NCBI GenBank assembly: GCA_947039455.1
Contig: CAMQZB010000015.1
Span: 1 to 41,694 of the forward strand
DNA: 41,694 bases
Reading direction: 5' to 3'
DNA from: an uncultured Clostridia bacterium
GTDB taxonomy: Bacteria > Bacillota > Clostridia > Christensenellales > CAMQZB01
Made by a program: the position numbers and the translations under genes. The notes beneath the pieces were generated by a model. The model saw only the letters and a program-made list of their open reading frames with translations. It was not told the origin of the DNA and made no database searches. Positions 7,925 to 16,966 of the stretch are shown here, piece by piece. Numbering within the stretch: the stretch's first letter is position 1; every line of letters starts with the position of its first letter.

Positions 7925-8866
7925 ATGGATTTATTTATTACGATAGTACTTTTTGCCATTGGTATCTTGTTTATTTTAAAAGGCGGAGACTGGTTCGTTG
8001 ACGCATCAAGCTCAATTGCAGAAGCAACTGGAATTCCAAAGTTTATCATTGGTGCAACAATTGTCAGTGTAGCAACAACGTTACCAGAATTAATCGTGTC
8101 AGTAATGGCAGCGGTTGAGGGCAAAGTTGAAATGGCAATCGGAAACGCTGTTGGTTCAGCAATTTGCAATGTAGCATTGATTTTAGCAATCACTCTTGTA
8201 TTAGCACCATTAGCAATGAAAAGAAAAGATTTCATGCCAAAAGGAATTTTGCTATTAGTGACACTTTTAACCCTTTGGGTATTGACAATGGGCGGAACTC
8301 TTAACGTTGTTGGAATCGTAATTTTATTCTTACTATTCGCAGCATTTATTGTTGAAAACATCAGAGGTGCGAAAAACGGAATTACAGATGAAGAAAGAAC
8401 GAAATTCACAAGAAGTCAATGGGGAAAAAACTTAGGTTTATTCGCAATGGGTGCAGTGGGAATCGTAGTAGGTTCACAACTTCTAGTAGCTAACGGAAGC
8501 AAACTTGCTGAATTAGTAGGCATACCAGAAAGCGTAATCGGACTTACAATGATAGCAATCGGAACAAGTCTTCCAGAGCTAGTAACAGCAATTATTGCAG
8601 TTAAAAAGAAAGAGGGTTCTCTTGCAGTAGGTAATATTTTGGGTGCAAACCTAATTAATACAGCTTTGATTTTGCCAATCTGTGCATTAATTGGAGGCGG
8701 AACTTTAGCAGTTTCATCACAAAATATCTACTTTGATATCCCAATGAGTTTGCTAGTAGCGGCTATCGTTTTAGTGCCTTCATTTATCACGCAAAAGTTC
8801 CAACGTTGGCAAGGTATTACGTTGTTGGTTCTATACTCAGCGTATACAATTTTACTATTTATTTAG
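7925..8866 (+). CDS. Calcium/sodium antiporter, YrbG type (CaCA superfamily)
   Basis: 313 residues, the usual length for this family, and almost entirely hydrophobic with about ten membrane helices. The two inverted alpha repeats are plain: the first has GGDWFVDAS, ATTLPELIVS and GNAVGSAICN; the second has GSKLAELVG, GTSLPELVTA and GNILGANLIN. The two acidic PEL residues line the ion path in NCX structures. It should exchange Ca2+ for Na+ or H+ across the cytoplasmic membrane. TAGGAG before the ATG fixes the start. It has its own promoter and terminator and no functional link to its neighbours that I can see. Confidence 0.93.
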   Translation: MDLFITIVLFAIGILFILKGGDWFVDASSSIAEATGIPKFIIGATIVSVATTLPELIVSVMAAVEGKVEMAIGNAVGSAICNVALILAITLVLAPLAMKRKDFMPKGILLLVTLLTLWVLTMGGTLNVVGIVILFLLFAAFIVENIRGAKNGITDEERTKFTRSQWGKNLGLFAMGAVGIVVGSQLLVANGSKLAELVGIPESVIGLTMIAIGTSLPELVTAIIAVKKKEGSLAVGNILGANLINTALILPICALIGGGTLAVSSQNIYFDIPMSLLVAAIVLVPSFITQKFQRWQGITLLVLYSAYTILLFI

Positions 8867-8956
8867 TATATACAATAAAAGAACATGATGAAAAACAGCA
8901 ACTCTTTAAAGTTTAAAAAAAACTAAATGAAATAAAGCGGATCGCTGAAAGATCGT

Positions 8957-8987
8957 AAAAAACTCTGATGAAAATCAGAGTTTTTTC
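8957..8987 (+). terminator. Intrinsic terminator after the antiporter gene
   Basis: AAAACTCTGAT (8959-8969), GAAA loop, ATCAGAGTTTT (8974-8984), then further T. Stable stem with a classic tetraloop. Confidence 0.92.
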
Positions 8988-9292
8988 TTATGCAATATAA
9001 TTAATTTCTTGCAGTTTGACTATATATTTTTGATGTAGTCAGTAAAGTAATGAACTAGTCTGAAATGTTAAATAGAAAAGTGACATTTCTCTGATTAATA
9101 GAGATTAAAATACAGCTATAATAATTGAAAATTAATTTAGCAATTCAAAATATAAGTGGGGAAACTGTATTGATTTTGATTTTTATGCAATTTATGCTTG
9201 ATTTTCGACCATTTGTGTTAAAATTAAAAATAAATAGGTCAAAAATGGTATGATAGGGCTATGAATAAGGAATGAAAAAATAGGAGATAAAG
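8988..9292. promoter_or_regulatory. Leader region of the first permuted GH3 gene, with inverted repeats
   Basis: No gene fits here. Two dyads stand out. GAAATGT (9062-9068) is repeated inverted as ACATTTC (9083-9089), centres 21 bp apart. ACCATTTGTG (9208-9217) is repeated inverted, with one mismatch, as CAAAAATGGT (9240-9249). The second pair brackets a candidate extended -10 box TG-T-TAAAAT (hexamer 9219-9224, TTGATT 15 bp upstream); another extended -10, TG-G-TATGAT, has its hexamer at 9249-9254. The arrangement suggests a regulated promoter for the GH3 gene, but the start point is not certain. Confidence 0.4.
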
Positions 9293-12200
9293 ATGAAAAA
9301 TACAACTAAACTAAAAATGAGTAACAAAAAATTCAGAATTATCATGATAGCGACCATGACAATATTGCTAGCCTTGATTATTGCAGCAACTACTATAATG
9401 AATTATTATAGTATTGTAATGAATTCAGCTTTTGGAGGACCAAACGTGGTTATCGAAAACTTGGGTTCAGGCGGAGCTAATGCTGACTATTATGGTAAGG
9501 GCAATAGTTCACAAGAACAATCTATTATTGATGCTGAATTACTAGCTGAGATTGTTGAGAAAGAAGGTATGGTTCTTTTGAAAAATGACAACAATGCATT
9601 ACCGCTTGTTGCATCAGAGAAAAACCCTCTTGAAGTGAATGCATTCGGTTGGTCATTCTACTATCCAGTTAATGGTGGTGCAGGTGCAGGAGCAATTGGT
9701 AACGACGATCTTGTATCTCCAGAAGAAGCATTCTTGGAAGCGGGACTTGAAATTAATCAAGGCTTGAAGAAAGAGTATATTGATTGGACTGAAGATAATT
9801 TCTCTATTTGGGGAGCGAAAGCAGCTGAAAGACCAGCAGTTTCTATTGGAATGATGGCACATTGGGATATTCCAGAATTAGACGGAGCAACACTTGATAG
9901 TGCTGTGAAAAGTTCTAAAGCTAGTGATAACAACGTAAACATCGTTTGGATTGGAAGAACAGGAGGCGAGTGTGCTGATGCACCACGTCAAATGGACGAG
10001 CACGGAAACGTGAAACTATTTCCAAATGCTGACAAACATTACTTAGAGCTTACTGATGAAGAAGAAGCAGTAATTGAAGCTGCAAAAGCTATGAGCGGTG
10101 AGGACGGAAAAGTAATCGTAATGATTAACGCACCATCACCACTTGAACTTGCTGAACTACAAGACGACCCTGATATTGATTCTATCATGTGGGTTGGAGC
10201 TCCTGGTAAACAAGGATATCACGCTATTGGAAAAATGCTAGTTGGAACATACGCTCCATCTGGTCGTCTACCTGATACATACGCTGTGGATTTCCTTAAC
10301 AATCCTACAATCGAAAACTTCAGTGATCCTGAAATCTATACAGTAAATACAAAAAATGAAAAAGTAAATTCACAATACGACACATCTATCGAATACGGTA
10401 ACGACAAAACTCGTGATATTTTCTTCCTTGGTTATGAAGAAGGAATTTATAATGGATACCGTTGGTATGAAACTGCATCAAAAGAAGGTTACTTTACAGC
10501 AACTGAAGGGAATGATGACGCATACTATAACAGAAACGATGGTGTTGTGTACCCATTCGGATACGGATTATCATATACAACATTTAACCAAGAAATAACT
10601 AGTAAATCATATAGTGACGGAACATTTACTGTGGAAGTAAAAGTAACTAACACTGGTGACGTAACAGCTAAAGATGTAGTGCAACTATACGTTGAAACAC
10701 CTTATATCGACGGCGGTGTTGAGAAAGCACAAGTAGTTCTTACTGCTTTTGCAAAAACAAAAGATTTAGCTAAAGGACAATCAGAAACTGTAACATTAGT
10801 TGTAGACGCTGAAGATTTCGCATCATATGATGATGAAATCGAAAAAGGATATATCCTTGATAAAGGCGTATATAATTTCTATATCGGAACAGTAGATGGC
10901 GTAAACTACGGATCACACAGTTGGGCTTATGCAAACGAGAAAAGCACTGCTTCATTTGATGATGCAATAACTAAAAAAATCGTTTACAATAGTTCAAACC
11001 CTCGTGATAGTGAAACATATGCTAAAGACGATGAAGGAAAATATGGTATAGCAGCAACAAATGTATTTGAAGAAAATATGGCTGAAAACAATATGAGTAC
11101 TAAAAATGGAAGCGAAACAATGTCAAGAACTGACTTTGCTGGTTCATACCCAACTGCTCCTACAGCGGCGGACGGAATTATGTCACCAGAATTAAAAGCT
11201 ATTTTAGAAGGCAACTTGTTCGACAATAAAGCGTTAGTTGAAATGCATAATGACATCGAAGATATTATGCCATTAACAAACCAAGACTACGGAATTCAAT
11301 TAATCGACTTACGTGGATTGGATTATGAAGATCCAGCATGGACAAAGTTTATTGAGCAATTCACAGTAGCTGAAATGAGAGAAATGTCAGGTAAAGCTGG
11401 TTGGGCAACACTAGCTGTTGAAAGACTAGGAAAACCAATGACAAACGATAATGATGGCCCTCAAAGTTTGAAATACAAAGCTTTAGGTACTGAAGCTCTT
11501 GCGGTATACTTAACAGCATTCCCTTGTGAAGTAGTTTTAGCTGCTACATGGAATACTGATTTAGTGTATGAAGTAGGAAAAGCTATCGGTGAACAAGGCT
11601 TACAATATGGAGTTAATGGTTGGTATGCACCAGGTCTTAACTTGCATAGATCACCATTCTCAGGAAGAAACTTCGAGTATTTCTCAGAAGATCCAGTATT
11701 ATCAGGAAAGCTATGTGCAGCAGAAGTTAGTGGAGCAGCGTCTAAAGGATTGTATGCTTACGTAAAACACTTTGCTGTTAATGACCAAGAATCATATGCT
11801 AGAAACCTAAATGCAGGTAAATCAGTTGAGCTTGGCATGGTAGGCGGAGCGTTGTCAATCAATTCAAACGACTGTATTCTTTTAACTTGGGCATCTGAGC
11901 AATCTATGAGAGAACTTTACTTGAAAGCATTTGAAATTGTTTTCAAAGAAGCAAAAACAGACATTGAATATATTGACGAAAACGGCGAAACGCAAATCAA
12001 AAAAGACTTTGGCGCAGCAACAGCAGTTATGACATCATTCAACTGTATTGGTGATACATGGGCTGGCGGAAATGAAGCGTTGATTACTGATATATTACGT
12101 AACGAGTGGGGCTTTGAAGGTCTAGTATTAACTGACTCAATCCGTACAACTTACATGTATGCTGACCAAATGCTTCGTGCTGGTGGTGATGCTTGCTTAA

Positions 12201-12484
12201 TGTCATATGAAATTCCAATCTATGATACAGAAAGTGCAACATCAGTTAAAGCATTGCAATCATCAGCGAAAAACATCTGCTACACAGTAGTACATTCTTC
12301 AGCTATGAATGATATTTCAAGAGATTCATTAATTAGCTATACCCTTGCTCCATGGCAAGTAGGTTTAGTAGTTGGTGGCGTTGTTATAGCACTATTAATT
12401 GCTGGTGGAATTGTTTTGATAATTTTAAGAACTAAAGATGAAAAGAAAAATCCTAAAAATTATACAAACAAAGCTACAAAATAA
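9293..12484 (+). CDS. Membrane-tethered GH3 glycoside hydrolase with permuted domains
   Basis: 1063 residues. A hydrophobic helix at about 14-38 is followed by the domain normally found second in GH3 (about 80-345: EGMVLLKNDNNALPL, WVGAPGKQGYHAIG, SGRLPDTYAVD), an Fn3-like domain (about 440-540), then the TIM-barrel domain that is normally first (about 690-1010: GVNGWYAPGLNLHRSPFSGR, KHFAVNDQE). The likely nucleophile is Asp948 in VLTDS, where most relatives have SDW. A second helix (about 1022-1047) ends in a basic tail. With one helix at each end, both termini would be cytoplasmic and the enzyme a loop outside the cell. Permuted GH3 beta-glucosidases are known from Ruminococcus and Butyrivibrio. 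Beta-glucoside cleavage is likely; the exact sugar is not readable. Start set by AGGAG. Confidence 0.88.
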   Translation: MKNTTKLKMSNKKFRIIMIATMTILLALIIAATTIMNYYSIVMNSAFGGPNVVIENLGSGGANADYYGKGNSSQEQSIIDAELLAEIVEKEGMVLLKNDNNALPLVASEKNPLEVNAFGWSFYYPVNGGAGAGAIGNDDLVSPEEAFLEAGLEINQGLKKEYIDWTEDNFSIWGAKAAERPAVSIGMMAHWDIPELDGATLDSAVKSSKASDNNVNIVWIGRTGGECADAPRQMDEHGNVKLFPNADKHYLELTDEEEAVIEAAKAMSGEDGKVIVMINAPSPLELAELQDDPDIDSIMWVGAPGKQGYHAIGKMLVGTYAPSGRLPDTYAVDFLNNPTIENFSDPEIYTVNTKNEKVNSQYDTSIEYGNDKTRDIFFLGYEEGIYNGYRWYETASKEGYFTATEGNDDAYYNRNDGVVYPFGYGLSYTTFNQEITSKSYSDGTFTVEVKVTNTGDVTAKDVVQLYVETPYIDGGVEKAQVVLTAFAKTKDLAKGQSETVTLVVDAEDFASYDDEIEKGYILDKGVYNFYIGTVDGVNYGSHSWAYANEKSTASFDDAITKKIVYNSSNPRDSETYAKDDEGKYGIAATNVFEENMAENNMSTKNGSETMSRTDFAGSYPTAPTAADGIMSPELKAILEGNLFDNKALVEMHNDIEDIMPLTNQDYGIQLIDLRGLDYEDPAWTKFIEQFTVAEMREMSGKAGWATLAVERLGKPMTNDNDGPQSLKYKALGTEALAVYLTAFPCEVVLAATWNTDLVYEVGKAIGEQGLQYGVNGWYAPGLNLHRSPFSGRNFEYFSEDPVLSGKLCAAEVSGAASKGLYAYVKHFAVNDQESYARNLNAGKSVELGMVGGALSINSNDCILLTWASEQSMRELYLKAFEIVFKEAKTDIEYIDENGETQIKKDFGAATAVMTSFNCIGDTWAGGNEALITDILRNEWGFEGLVLTDSIRTTYMYADQMLRAGGDACLMSYEIPIYDTESATSVKALQSSAKNICYTVVHSSAMNDISRDSLISYTLAPWQVGLVVGGVVIALLIAGGIVLIILRTKDEKKNPKNYTNKATK

Positions 12485-12529
12485 TTTAAACTAAATTTCT
12501 TTAAAGTGAAATGAAAATTGATTATATCT

Positions 12530-12559
12530 ATACACCCCACTGAAAATGTGGGGTTGTAT
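12530..12559 (+). other. Stem-loop between two GH3 genes
   Basis: ATACACCCCAC pairs with GTGGGGTTGTAT (one bulged T) around a 7-base loop. It is the most stable hairpin in this gap but no T tract follows, so it is better read as a processing or stabilising element than as a simple terminator. Confidence 0.5.
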
Positions 12560-12672
12560 GGTTATTTAACAAATATGAAGACTCATAATGAAAGGTACGT
12601 AATTTTTTTAACATATTGATATTTTTGTAAAGGTCAATAACAAAAATCAATAGAGCCTGTGGAGGGGTAGAT

Positions 12673-15111
12673 ATGAAATACAAGAAAATTTTAAAAGATT
12701 TAACATTAATACAAAAATGTTCTTTGCTGGCAGGGGAAGGTATTTTTAATACAAGAAAATTAGAGGAACAAAACGTTCCGCCAATCATAATGTCTGACGG
12801 ACCACATGGACTTAGAAAGCCAGTAGGCGCTAGTGACCATTTAGGTTTAAATGAGAGCCAAAAATCAACCTGTTTTCCTACAGCTGTTGGAATGGCATCA
12901 AGTTGGAGTGAAGAGCTATGCGAAAAAGTGGGAAATGCACTTGCAGTTGAAGCTCGCTCACAAGGTGTTGATGTGATACTTGGGCCTGGATTAAATATAA
13001 AAAGAAGTCCACTTTGTGGAAGAAACTTCGAATATTTTTCAGAAGACCCGTATCTTTCAGGAAAATTAGCAGGAAGCATGGCAAGGGGTATTGAGAGTAA
13101 GGGAGTTGGTTCTTGCCTTAAACACTTTGCGGTAAATTCACAAGAATCATTGCGTATGTTGTCCGATTCAATAATTGATGAAAGAGCATTGCGTGAAATT
13201 TATCTTACAGGCTTTGAAATAGCGGTGAAAGAGAGCAAACCACATTTCGTTATGTCGTCATACAATAAAGTAAACGGCGTATACGCAAATGAAAACAAAT
13301 TCTTACTTGAAGATATATTAAGAGGAGAATGGGGGTTTGACGGTGCAGTAGTATCTGATTGGGGCGGAAGTAATTCTCACACTGATGCAGTAATTGCAGG
13401 CAGTCACCTTGAAATGCCATTTGCAGGTTGCGATACTATTCAAGAGCTATTAGATGCAGTAAATTCAGGTGAATTATCTCATGAAATTTTAGATAAACGA
13501 GTTGAAGAATATTTAAAGACAATTTTTGAAATTAAAGAAATGCAAATAGGCGATGTTGTTTGCGACCATGATAAACATCATGAACTAGCTAAAACAGCAT
13601 GTGAAGAATCGGCTGTGTTACTTAAAAATATTGATAATATATTACCTCTTAAAGTTGGTGAAAAGATTGCTGTTATAGGTGAATTTGCGGATAAACCAAG
13701 ATATCAAGGAGCGGGAAGTTCACAGGTGAATCCAGTGAAAGTTACTAGCTTTTTAGATGCTTGTGAGTTACAAAATTTTGATTATATCGGTTTTGAAAAT
13801 GGATATACAAGAGAGAAAAGCAAAAATGAAAGTGCCGAAATAGAAAAGGCAGTTATACTAGCTAAAAAAGCGGATAAAGTTTTATTGTTTGTTGGGCTTG
13901 AAGAAATTATGGAGTCAGAAGGGTTTGATAGAAAGCATATTTCAATGTCAATATCCCAAAACAAACTAATTGAAGCAATCGCAAAAGTTAATTCAAATGT
14001 GATTTGCATTGTTATGGCAGGAAGCGTAATAAAAATGCCGTGGGAACCTAATTGTAAAGGTATTTTGAATGTGAATCTAACAGGTCAAGCTGGCGGTGAA
14101 GCGATTTTGAATCTAATAACTGGTGCTGTTTCCCCAAGTGGAAAGCTAACGGAAACTTATATTGATGATCATAATGACAGCCCATGTGCGGCGTTTTACC
14201 CTGGGAGAGAGCGAACTTCTGAATATAGAGATAGCATTTTCGTGGGATATAGATACTACGAAACTGCAAATGAAGATGTTAAATTTCCTTTTGGGTTCGG
14301 TTTGTCATACTCGAATTTTGAATATAGTAATTTGATTTTGTCTGAAAATAAAGCAACTTTTACAATTGCTAATACTGGAAAATGCACAGCGAAAGAAATA
14401 GCGCAGTTATATGTATCAAAGACTGAAAGTGATATTTTTAGAGCGAAAATTGAACTGAAAGGTTTTAGTAAAACAACATTAAAAGCTGGTGAGAAAAAGC
14501 AAGTAGAGATTGCATTTGACGATAAAACATTTAGATACTTCAACACGAAAACAGGTAAATTTGAAATCGAAGCTGGTGAGTACAAAATTAGTATCGGTGC
14601 ATCATCAAAAGATATTCGCTTAACTGAGAATGTATCAATTAACGGCACAACAACTGTTATACCATATGAAAAAGCAAAGTTGGAAAACTATTACGCTTGT
14701 GATATTAAAGATGTGGGAGAGAGTGAGTTCGAAGTGCTAATGGGTTGTCCTATTCCAAAAAATCAATGGGATACAACAATTCCACTTGGCCGAAATGATT
14801 GCCTATCCCAAATGGGTTATGCAAAAAGTCCTTTAGCGAGATTTATTTATAGAAGAATTTTGGCAGTTAAAAACAAGTCGGAAAAGAAAGGTAAGCCTAA
14901 TTTGAATGTGCATTTTTTATTGCATATGCCATTTAGAGGTATAGCGAAAAATTCTGGAGGAATGGCTTCACTTGAAATGACTGACGCAATAATCGAGATG
15001 GTAAATGGACACTTCTTTAAAGGTGCAGCACATCTAATTCGTGCGAAATTCAGAAAAGGCAAACTTGATAAACGAATTAACTCAGAAATTAAAAAATCCA
15101 ATAAAAATTAA
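12673..15111 (+). CDS. Cytoplasmic GH3 beta-glucosidase, canonical domain order
   Basis: 812 residues without a signal peptide. The TIM-barrel domain comes first (about 1-280: SDGPHGLRKP, GPGLNIKRSPLCGRNFEYFS, KHFAVNSQE) with the nucleophile Asp229 in VVSDWGG. Then come the alpha/beta sandwich (about 310-520: ESAVLLKN, GKLTETY), an Fn3-like domain (about 570-660), and a C-terminal tail containing MPFRGIAKNSGGM seen in cytosolic clostridial GH3 enzymes. It lacks the Asp-His dyad loop of NagZ-type N-acetylglucosaminidases, so I do not link it to the muramate genes. It probably splits short beta-glucosides taken up by the cell. GGAGGGG at 12661 sets the ATG. The GtrA-like gene follows after 12 bases, so the two are co-transcribed. 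Confidence 0.92.
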   Translation: MKYKKILKDLTLIQKCSLLAGEGIFNTRKLEEQNVPPIIMSDGPHGLRKPVGASDHLGLNESQKSTCFPTAVGMASSWSEELCEKVGNALAVEARSQGVDVILGPGLNIKRSPLCGRNFEYFSEDPYLSGKLAGSMARGIESKGVGSCLKHFAVNSQESLRMLSDSIIDERALREIYLTGFEIAVKESKPHFVMSSYNKVNGVYANENKFLLEDILRGEWGFDGAVVSDWGGSNSHTDAVIAGSHLEMPFAGCDTIQELLDAVNSGELSHEILDKRVEEYLKTIFEIKEMQIGDVVCDHDKHHELAKTACEESAVLLKNIDNILPLKVGEKIAVIGEFADKPRYQGAGSSQVNPVKVTSFLDACELQNFDYIGFENGYTREKSKNESAEIEKAVILAKKADKVLLFVGLEEIMESEGFDRKHISMSISQNKLIEAIAKVNSNVICIVMAGSVIKMPWEPNCKGILNVNLTGQAGGEAILNLITGAVSPSGKLTETYIDDHNDSPCAAFYPGRERTSEYRDSIFVGYRYYETANEDVKFPFGFGLSYSNFEYSNLILSENKATFTIANTGKCTAKEIAQLYVSKTESDIFRAKIELKGFSKTTLKAGEKKQVEIAFDDKTFRYFNTKTGKFEIEAGEYKISIGASSKDIRLTENVSINGTTTVIPYEKAKLENYYACDIKDVGESEFEVLMGCPIPKNQWDTTIPLGRNDCLSQMGYAKSPLARFIYRRILAVKNKSEKKGKPNLNVHFLLHMPFRGIAKNSGGMASLEMTDAIIEMVNGHFFKGAAHLIRAKFRKGKLDKRINSEIKKSNKN

Positions 15112-15123
15112 AGGGGAACAATT

Positions 15124-15756
15124 TTGGTGAATAAAGAAAACAAAAATATAATAGAGGAAAACACCGAGAAGAAAAATGTGTGGCAAAGGTTTAAGGAGAA
15201 ACATCCTTCATCAACGCAATTCATAGTATTCTTCATAATTTGTAACGGTATCACTGTTTTGCAGTTGTTGTTAATGCCGATATTTAGAAGTTTATTTGAA
15301 ACAACAGCGTTACAAGATATGACTTTTCAAATGTTTCAAGTTGGAAGTAACCTAGACGGATCACCATTTTACATATTCAACTACACAGCAGGAAAGATTT
15401 TACCTGATGGTTCTGGTGGTGGACTAGCATACTTTTTAGCGGTACAAATAACGCTAGCAATAGCGCAAGTATTAAATTTCTTTGTACAAAGAAATGTAAC
15501 ATTTAAACACAAAGGAAGCGTTTTAAAAGCAGCAATGTGGTATGTGTTAGCATATGTAGCAATTACTTTCGTAGCAGGTGCAGCACAAGGAATTTATAAA
15601 GCGCCAATATATTCATTCTTAATGAGTGTATGGGGCAATTTCGGTGAAAGCGTTGCCGATGTAACAACAATGATTATCAATTCAGCAATTTCTTTCTGGG
15701 TATTTTTTCCTATTTTCAAAATCATATTCAAAAACAAAGAAGCGTCTGAAAAATAG
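15124..15756 (+). CDS. GtrA-like polytopic membrane protein
   Basis: 210 residues with four hydrophobic segments and the GtrA-type sequence QVLNFFVQRNVTFKHKG at the third helix boundary (compare the N-x-x-x-R-x-x-x-F pattern of the family). GtrA proteins are thought to help move lipid-linked sugars across the membrane for surface glycosylation. The extracellular loop between helices one and two is longer than usual. The stop of the GH3 gene overlaps the ribosome-binding site AAGGGG (15111-15116). Either the TTG at 15124 (spacing 7) or the GTG at 15127 (spacing 10) is the start. The pairing with a cytosolic beta-glucosidase is odd for this family and the role here is unknown. Confidence 0.75.
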   Translation: MVNKENKNIIEENTEKKNVWQRFKEKHPSSTQFIVFFIICNGITVLQLLLMPIFRSLFETTALQDMTFQMFQVGSNLDGSPFYIFNYTAGKILPDGSGGGLAYFLAVQITLAIAQVLNFFVQRNVTFKHKGSVLKAAMWYVLAYVAITFVAGAAQGIYKAPIYSFLMSVWGNFGESVADVTTMIINSAISFWVFFPIFKIIFKNKEASEK

Positions 15757-15833
15757 AAAAACATTTTAATTCAGTTAATAAATTGCTTTTAAATCATGAT
15801 ATGATTAAATATTTTAAAAAAGTAAAATATTTG

Positions 15834-15872
15834 TGAAATAAACTTTCATGCCTGCTTGTTTTGTGTTATAAT
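15834..15872 (+). promoter_or_regulatory. Operator and promoter of the RpiR/MurR-like gene
   Basis: TGAAA-TAAAC-TTTCA (15834-15848) is a palindrome with 5-bp arms. TATAAT (15867-15872) has an extended -10 TG, and the -35 position (15844-15849, TTTCAT) overlaps the right half of the palindrome. Binding there would block polymerase, so autorepression is likely. The same motif is found before murQ. Confidence 0.65.
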
Positions 15873-15897
15873 AAAATAAAAACTGTGTGAGGTGAAA

Positions 15898-16761
15898 ATG
15901 AAAAGAGCAATTTTCAAATTAGAGGGTTATTATAGTGAGTGTACCAACGGCGAAAAAGAGCTTGTTAAGTACTTGCTAAACAACCCAAGAAAAGCTATTG
16001 AAAAAGACATTCACAGCCTTGCTAAAACTTGTTTTTGTAGTGGTGCAACAGTTGTTCGTGTAGCGAAAAAAATTGGGTTTAAAGGATATAAAGAATTAAA
16101 AACTGCAATTTATAACGACATAATAATTGACGAAAATCTTTTGAAAGATAATAATTCTTCTAAAGAGAAACCATCAACTCAAGAACAAATTTCTAAAGAT
16201 TTATGCGACAATCATATCAAATCAATTGAAAACGTATTAAATTTACTTGATTTTTCAGTTGTTGAAGCGGTTGTGAAACTTTTGATTGATTGTAAGCACG
16301 TTAATTTGTTTGGAATTGGAGCAAGCTATTTAGTTGCGAAAGATATGCAAATGAAGCTTGAGAGAATAAACAAAAACACTTCCCTTTACGAAGATATTCA
16401 TATGCAAATAATTCGATCAAACAACATAGAAAAAAACGATATTTCAATAATAGTATCCTATTCTGGACAAACTAACGAAATACTGAAAATTGCTAATAAC
16501 ATAAAAGAAAAAGGCGGAATTATTATTTCAATTTTAAAATACGGCTCAACAAAACTCAATCAAATGACGGATTATCCCCTATATTTGCCATCGGTTGAAA
16601 GCGATATAAGAATTAGTGCCAGCAGTAGTCGAATTTCACAGTTGACAATAATTGACATCTTATTCAACTCATATTACAGTAGATTAGAAAACTCAAAAAT
16701 AGACCAAATAATTCATACGAAAGAGCTTTTAGAAAAAGATAAATCGGAATCTTACAGTTAA
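15898..16761 (+). CDS. murR: RpiR-family regulator, probable MurR for N-acetylmuramate
   Basis: 287 residues. An N-terminal HTH_6 helix-turn-helix domain (about 1-75: YLLNNPRKAIEKDIHSLAKT, ATVVRVAKKIGFKGYKELKT) is joined to a C-terminal SIS sugar-phosphate isomerase-fold domain (about 120-255: VNLFGIGASYLVAKDMQMKL, IIVSYSGQTNEILKIA) that senses a phosphosugar. Position beside murQ, the PTS gene and mupG suggests the ligand is MurNAc-6-phosphate. I choose the ATG at 15898 because GAGGTG is spaced for it; a GTG six bases earlier lies inside that site. It is transcribed alone: a terminator lies between it and murQ. The symbol rests on context, since RpiR proteins of other specificity look alike. 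Confidence 0.82.
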   Translation: MKRAIFKLEGYYSECTNGEKELVKYLLNNPRKAIEKDIHSLAKTCFCSGATVVRVAKKIGFKGYKELKTAIYNDIIIDENLLKDNNSSKEKPSTQEQISKDLCDNHIKSIENVLNLLDFSVVEAVVKLLIDCKHVNLFGIGASYLVAKDMQMKLERINKNTSLYEDIHMQIIRSNNIEKNDISIIVSYSGQTNEILKIANNIKEKGGIIISILKYGSTKLNQMTDYPLYLPSVESDIRISASSSRISQLTIIDILFNSYYSRLENSKIDQIIHTKELLEKDKSESYS

Positions 16762-16795
16762 AAATTATTATAAAATTACTAAATATATTATAGAT

Positions 16796-16844
16796 AAAAA
16801 TCGCTAAAAATTGTTTAAAAACAACGCAATTTGGCGGTTTTTTT
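16796..16844 (+). terminator. Terminator between the regulator gene and murQ
   Basis: AAAAATCGCTAAA-type arm pairs with TTTGGCGGTTTTT (G-U pairs included), followed by a T run. It uncouples the regulator from the murQ operon. Confidence 0.8.
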
Positions 16845-16875
16845 CTTATTTTCATACATTATGACAGAAGATTTG

Positions 16876-16900
16876 TTTCAGTTTTTGAAACTTTATTTCA
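16876..16900 (+). promoter_or_regulatory. Triple half-site operator upstream of murQ
   Basis: TTTCA (16876), TGAAA (16886) and TTTCA (16896) alternate at exact 10-bp steps, giving two overlapping palindromes of the TTTCA-N5-TGAAA kind. The first is part of a longer palindrome GTTTCA-N5-TGAAAC (16875-16891). The motif matches the operator before the RpiR gene. Confidence 0.65.
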
Positions 16901-16916
16901 TAAAGCACTTCTACTA

Positions 16917-16944
16917 TTGCAATTTTTATTTTATGTGTTATGAT
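16917..16944 (+). promoter_or_regulatory. Promoter of the murQ operon
   Basis: TTGCAA (16917-16922), a 16-bp spacer and TATGAT (16939-16944) with an extended -10 TG. Predicted start near 16951. The operator lies at about -51 to -75, upstream of the -35, so regulation could involve activation or looping as well as repression. Confidence 0.6.
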
Positions 16945-16966
16945 TTATTTATTGAAGAGGTGCAAT

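Noticed and set aside
12530-12559. Stem-loop as a terminator of the first permuted GH3 gene
   Set aside because: The stem is strong but no T tract follows, so I list it only as a structure.
12673-15111. GH3 as NagZ in peptidoglycan recycling, given the muramate genes nearby
   Set aside because: NagZ is a short one-domain protein with an Asp-His catalytic loop; this is an 812-residue multi-domain beta-glucosidase-type enzyme with KHFAVNSQE.
16911-16930. ATTGCAATTT before murQ as an AraC-type half-site
   Set aside because: It stands alone with no partner 21 bp away; TTGCAA here is better read as the -35 box.
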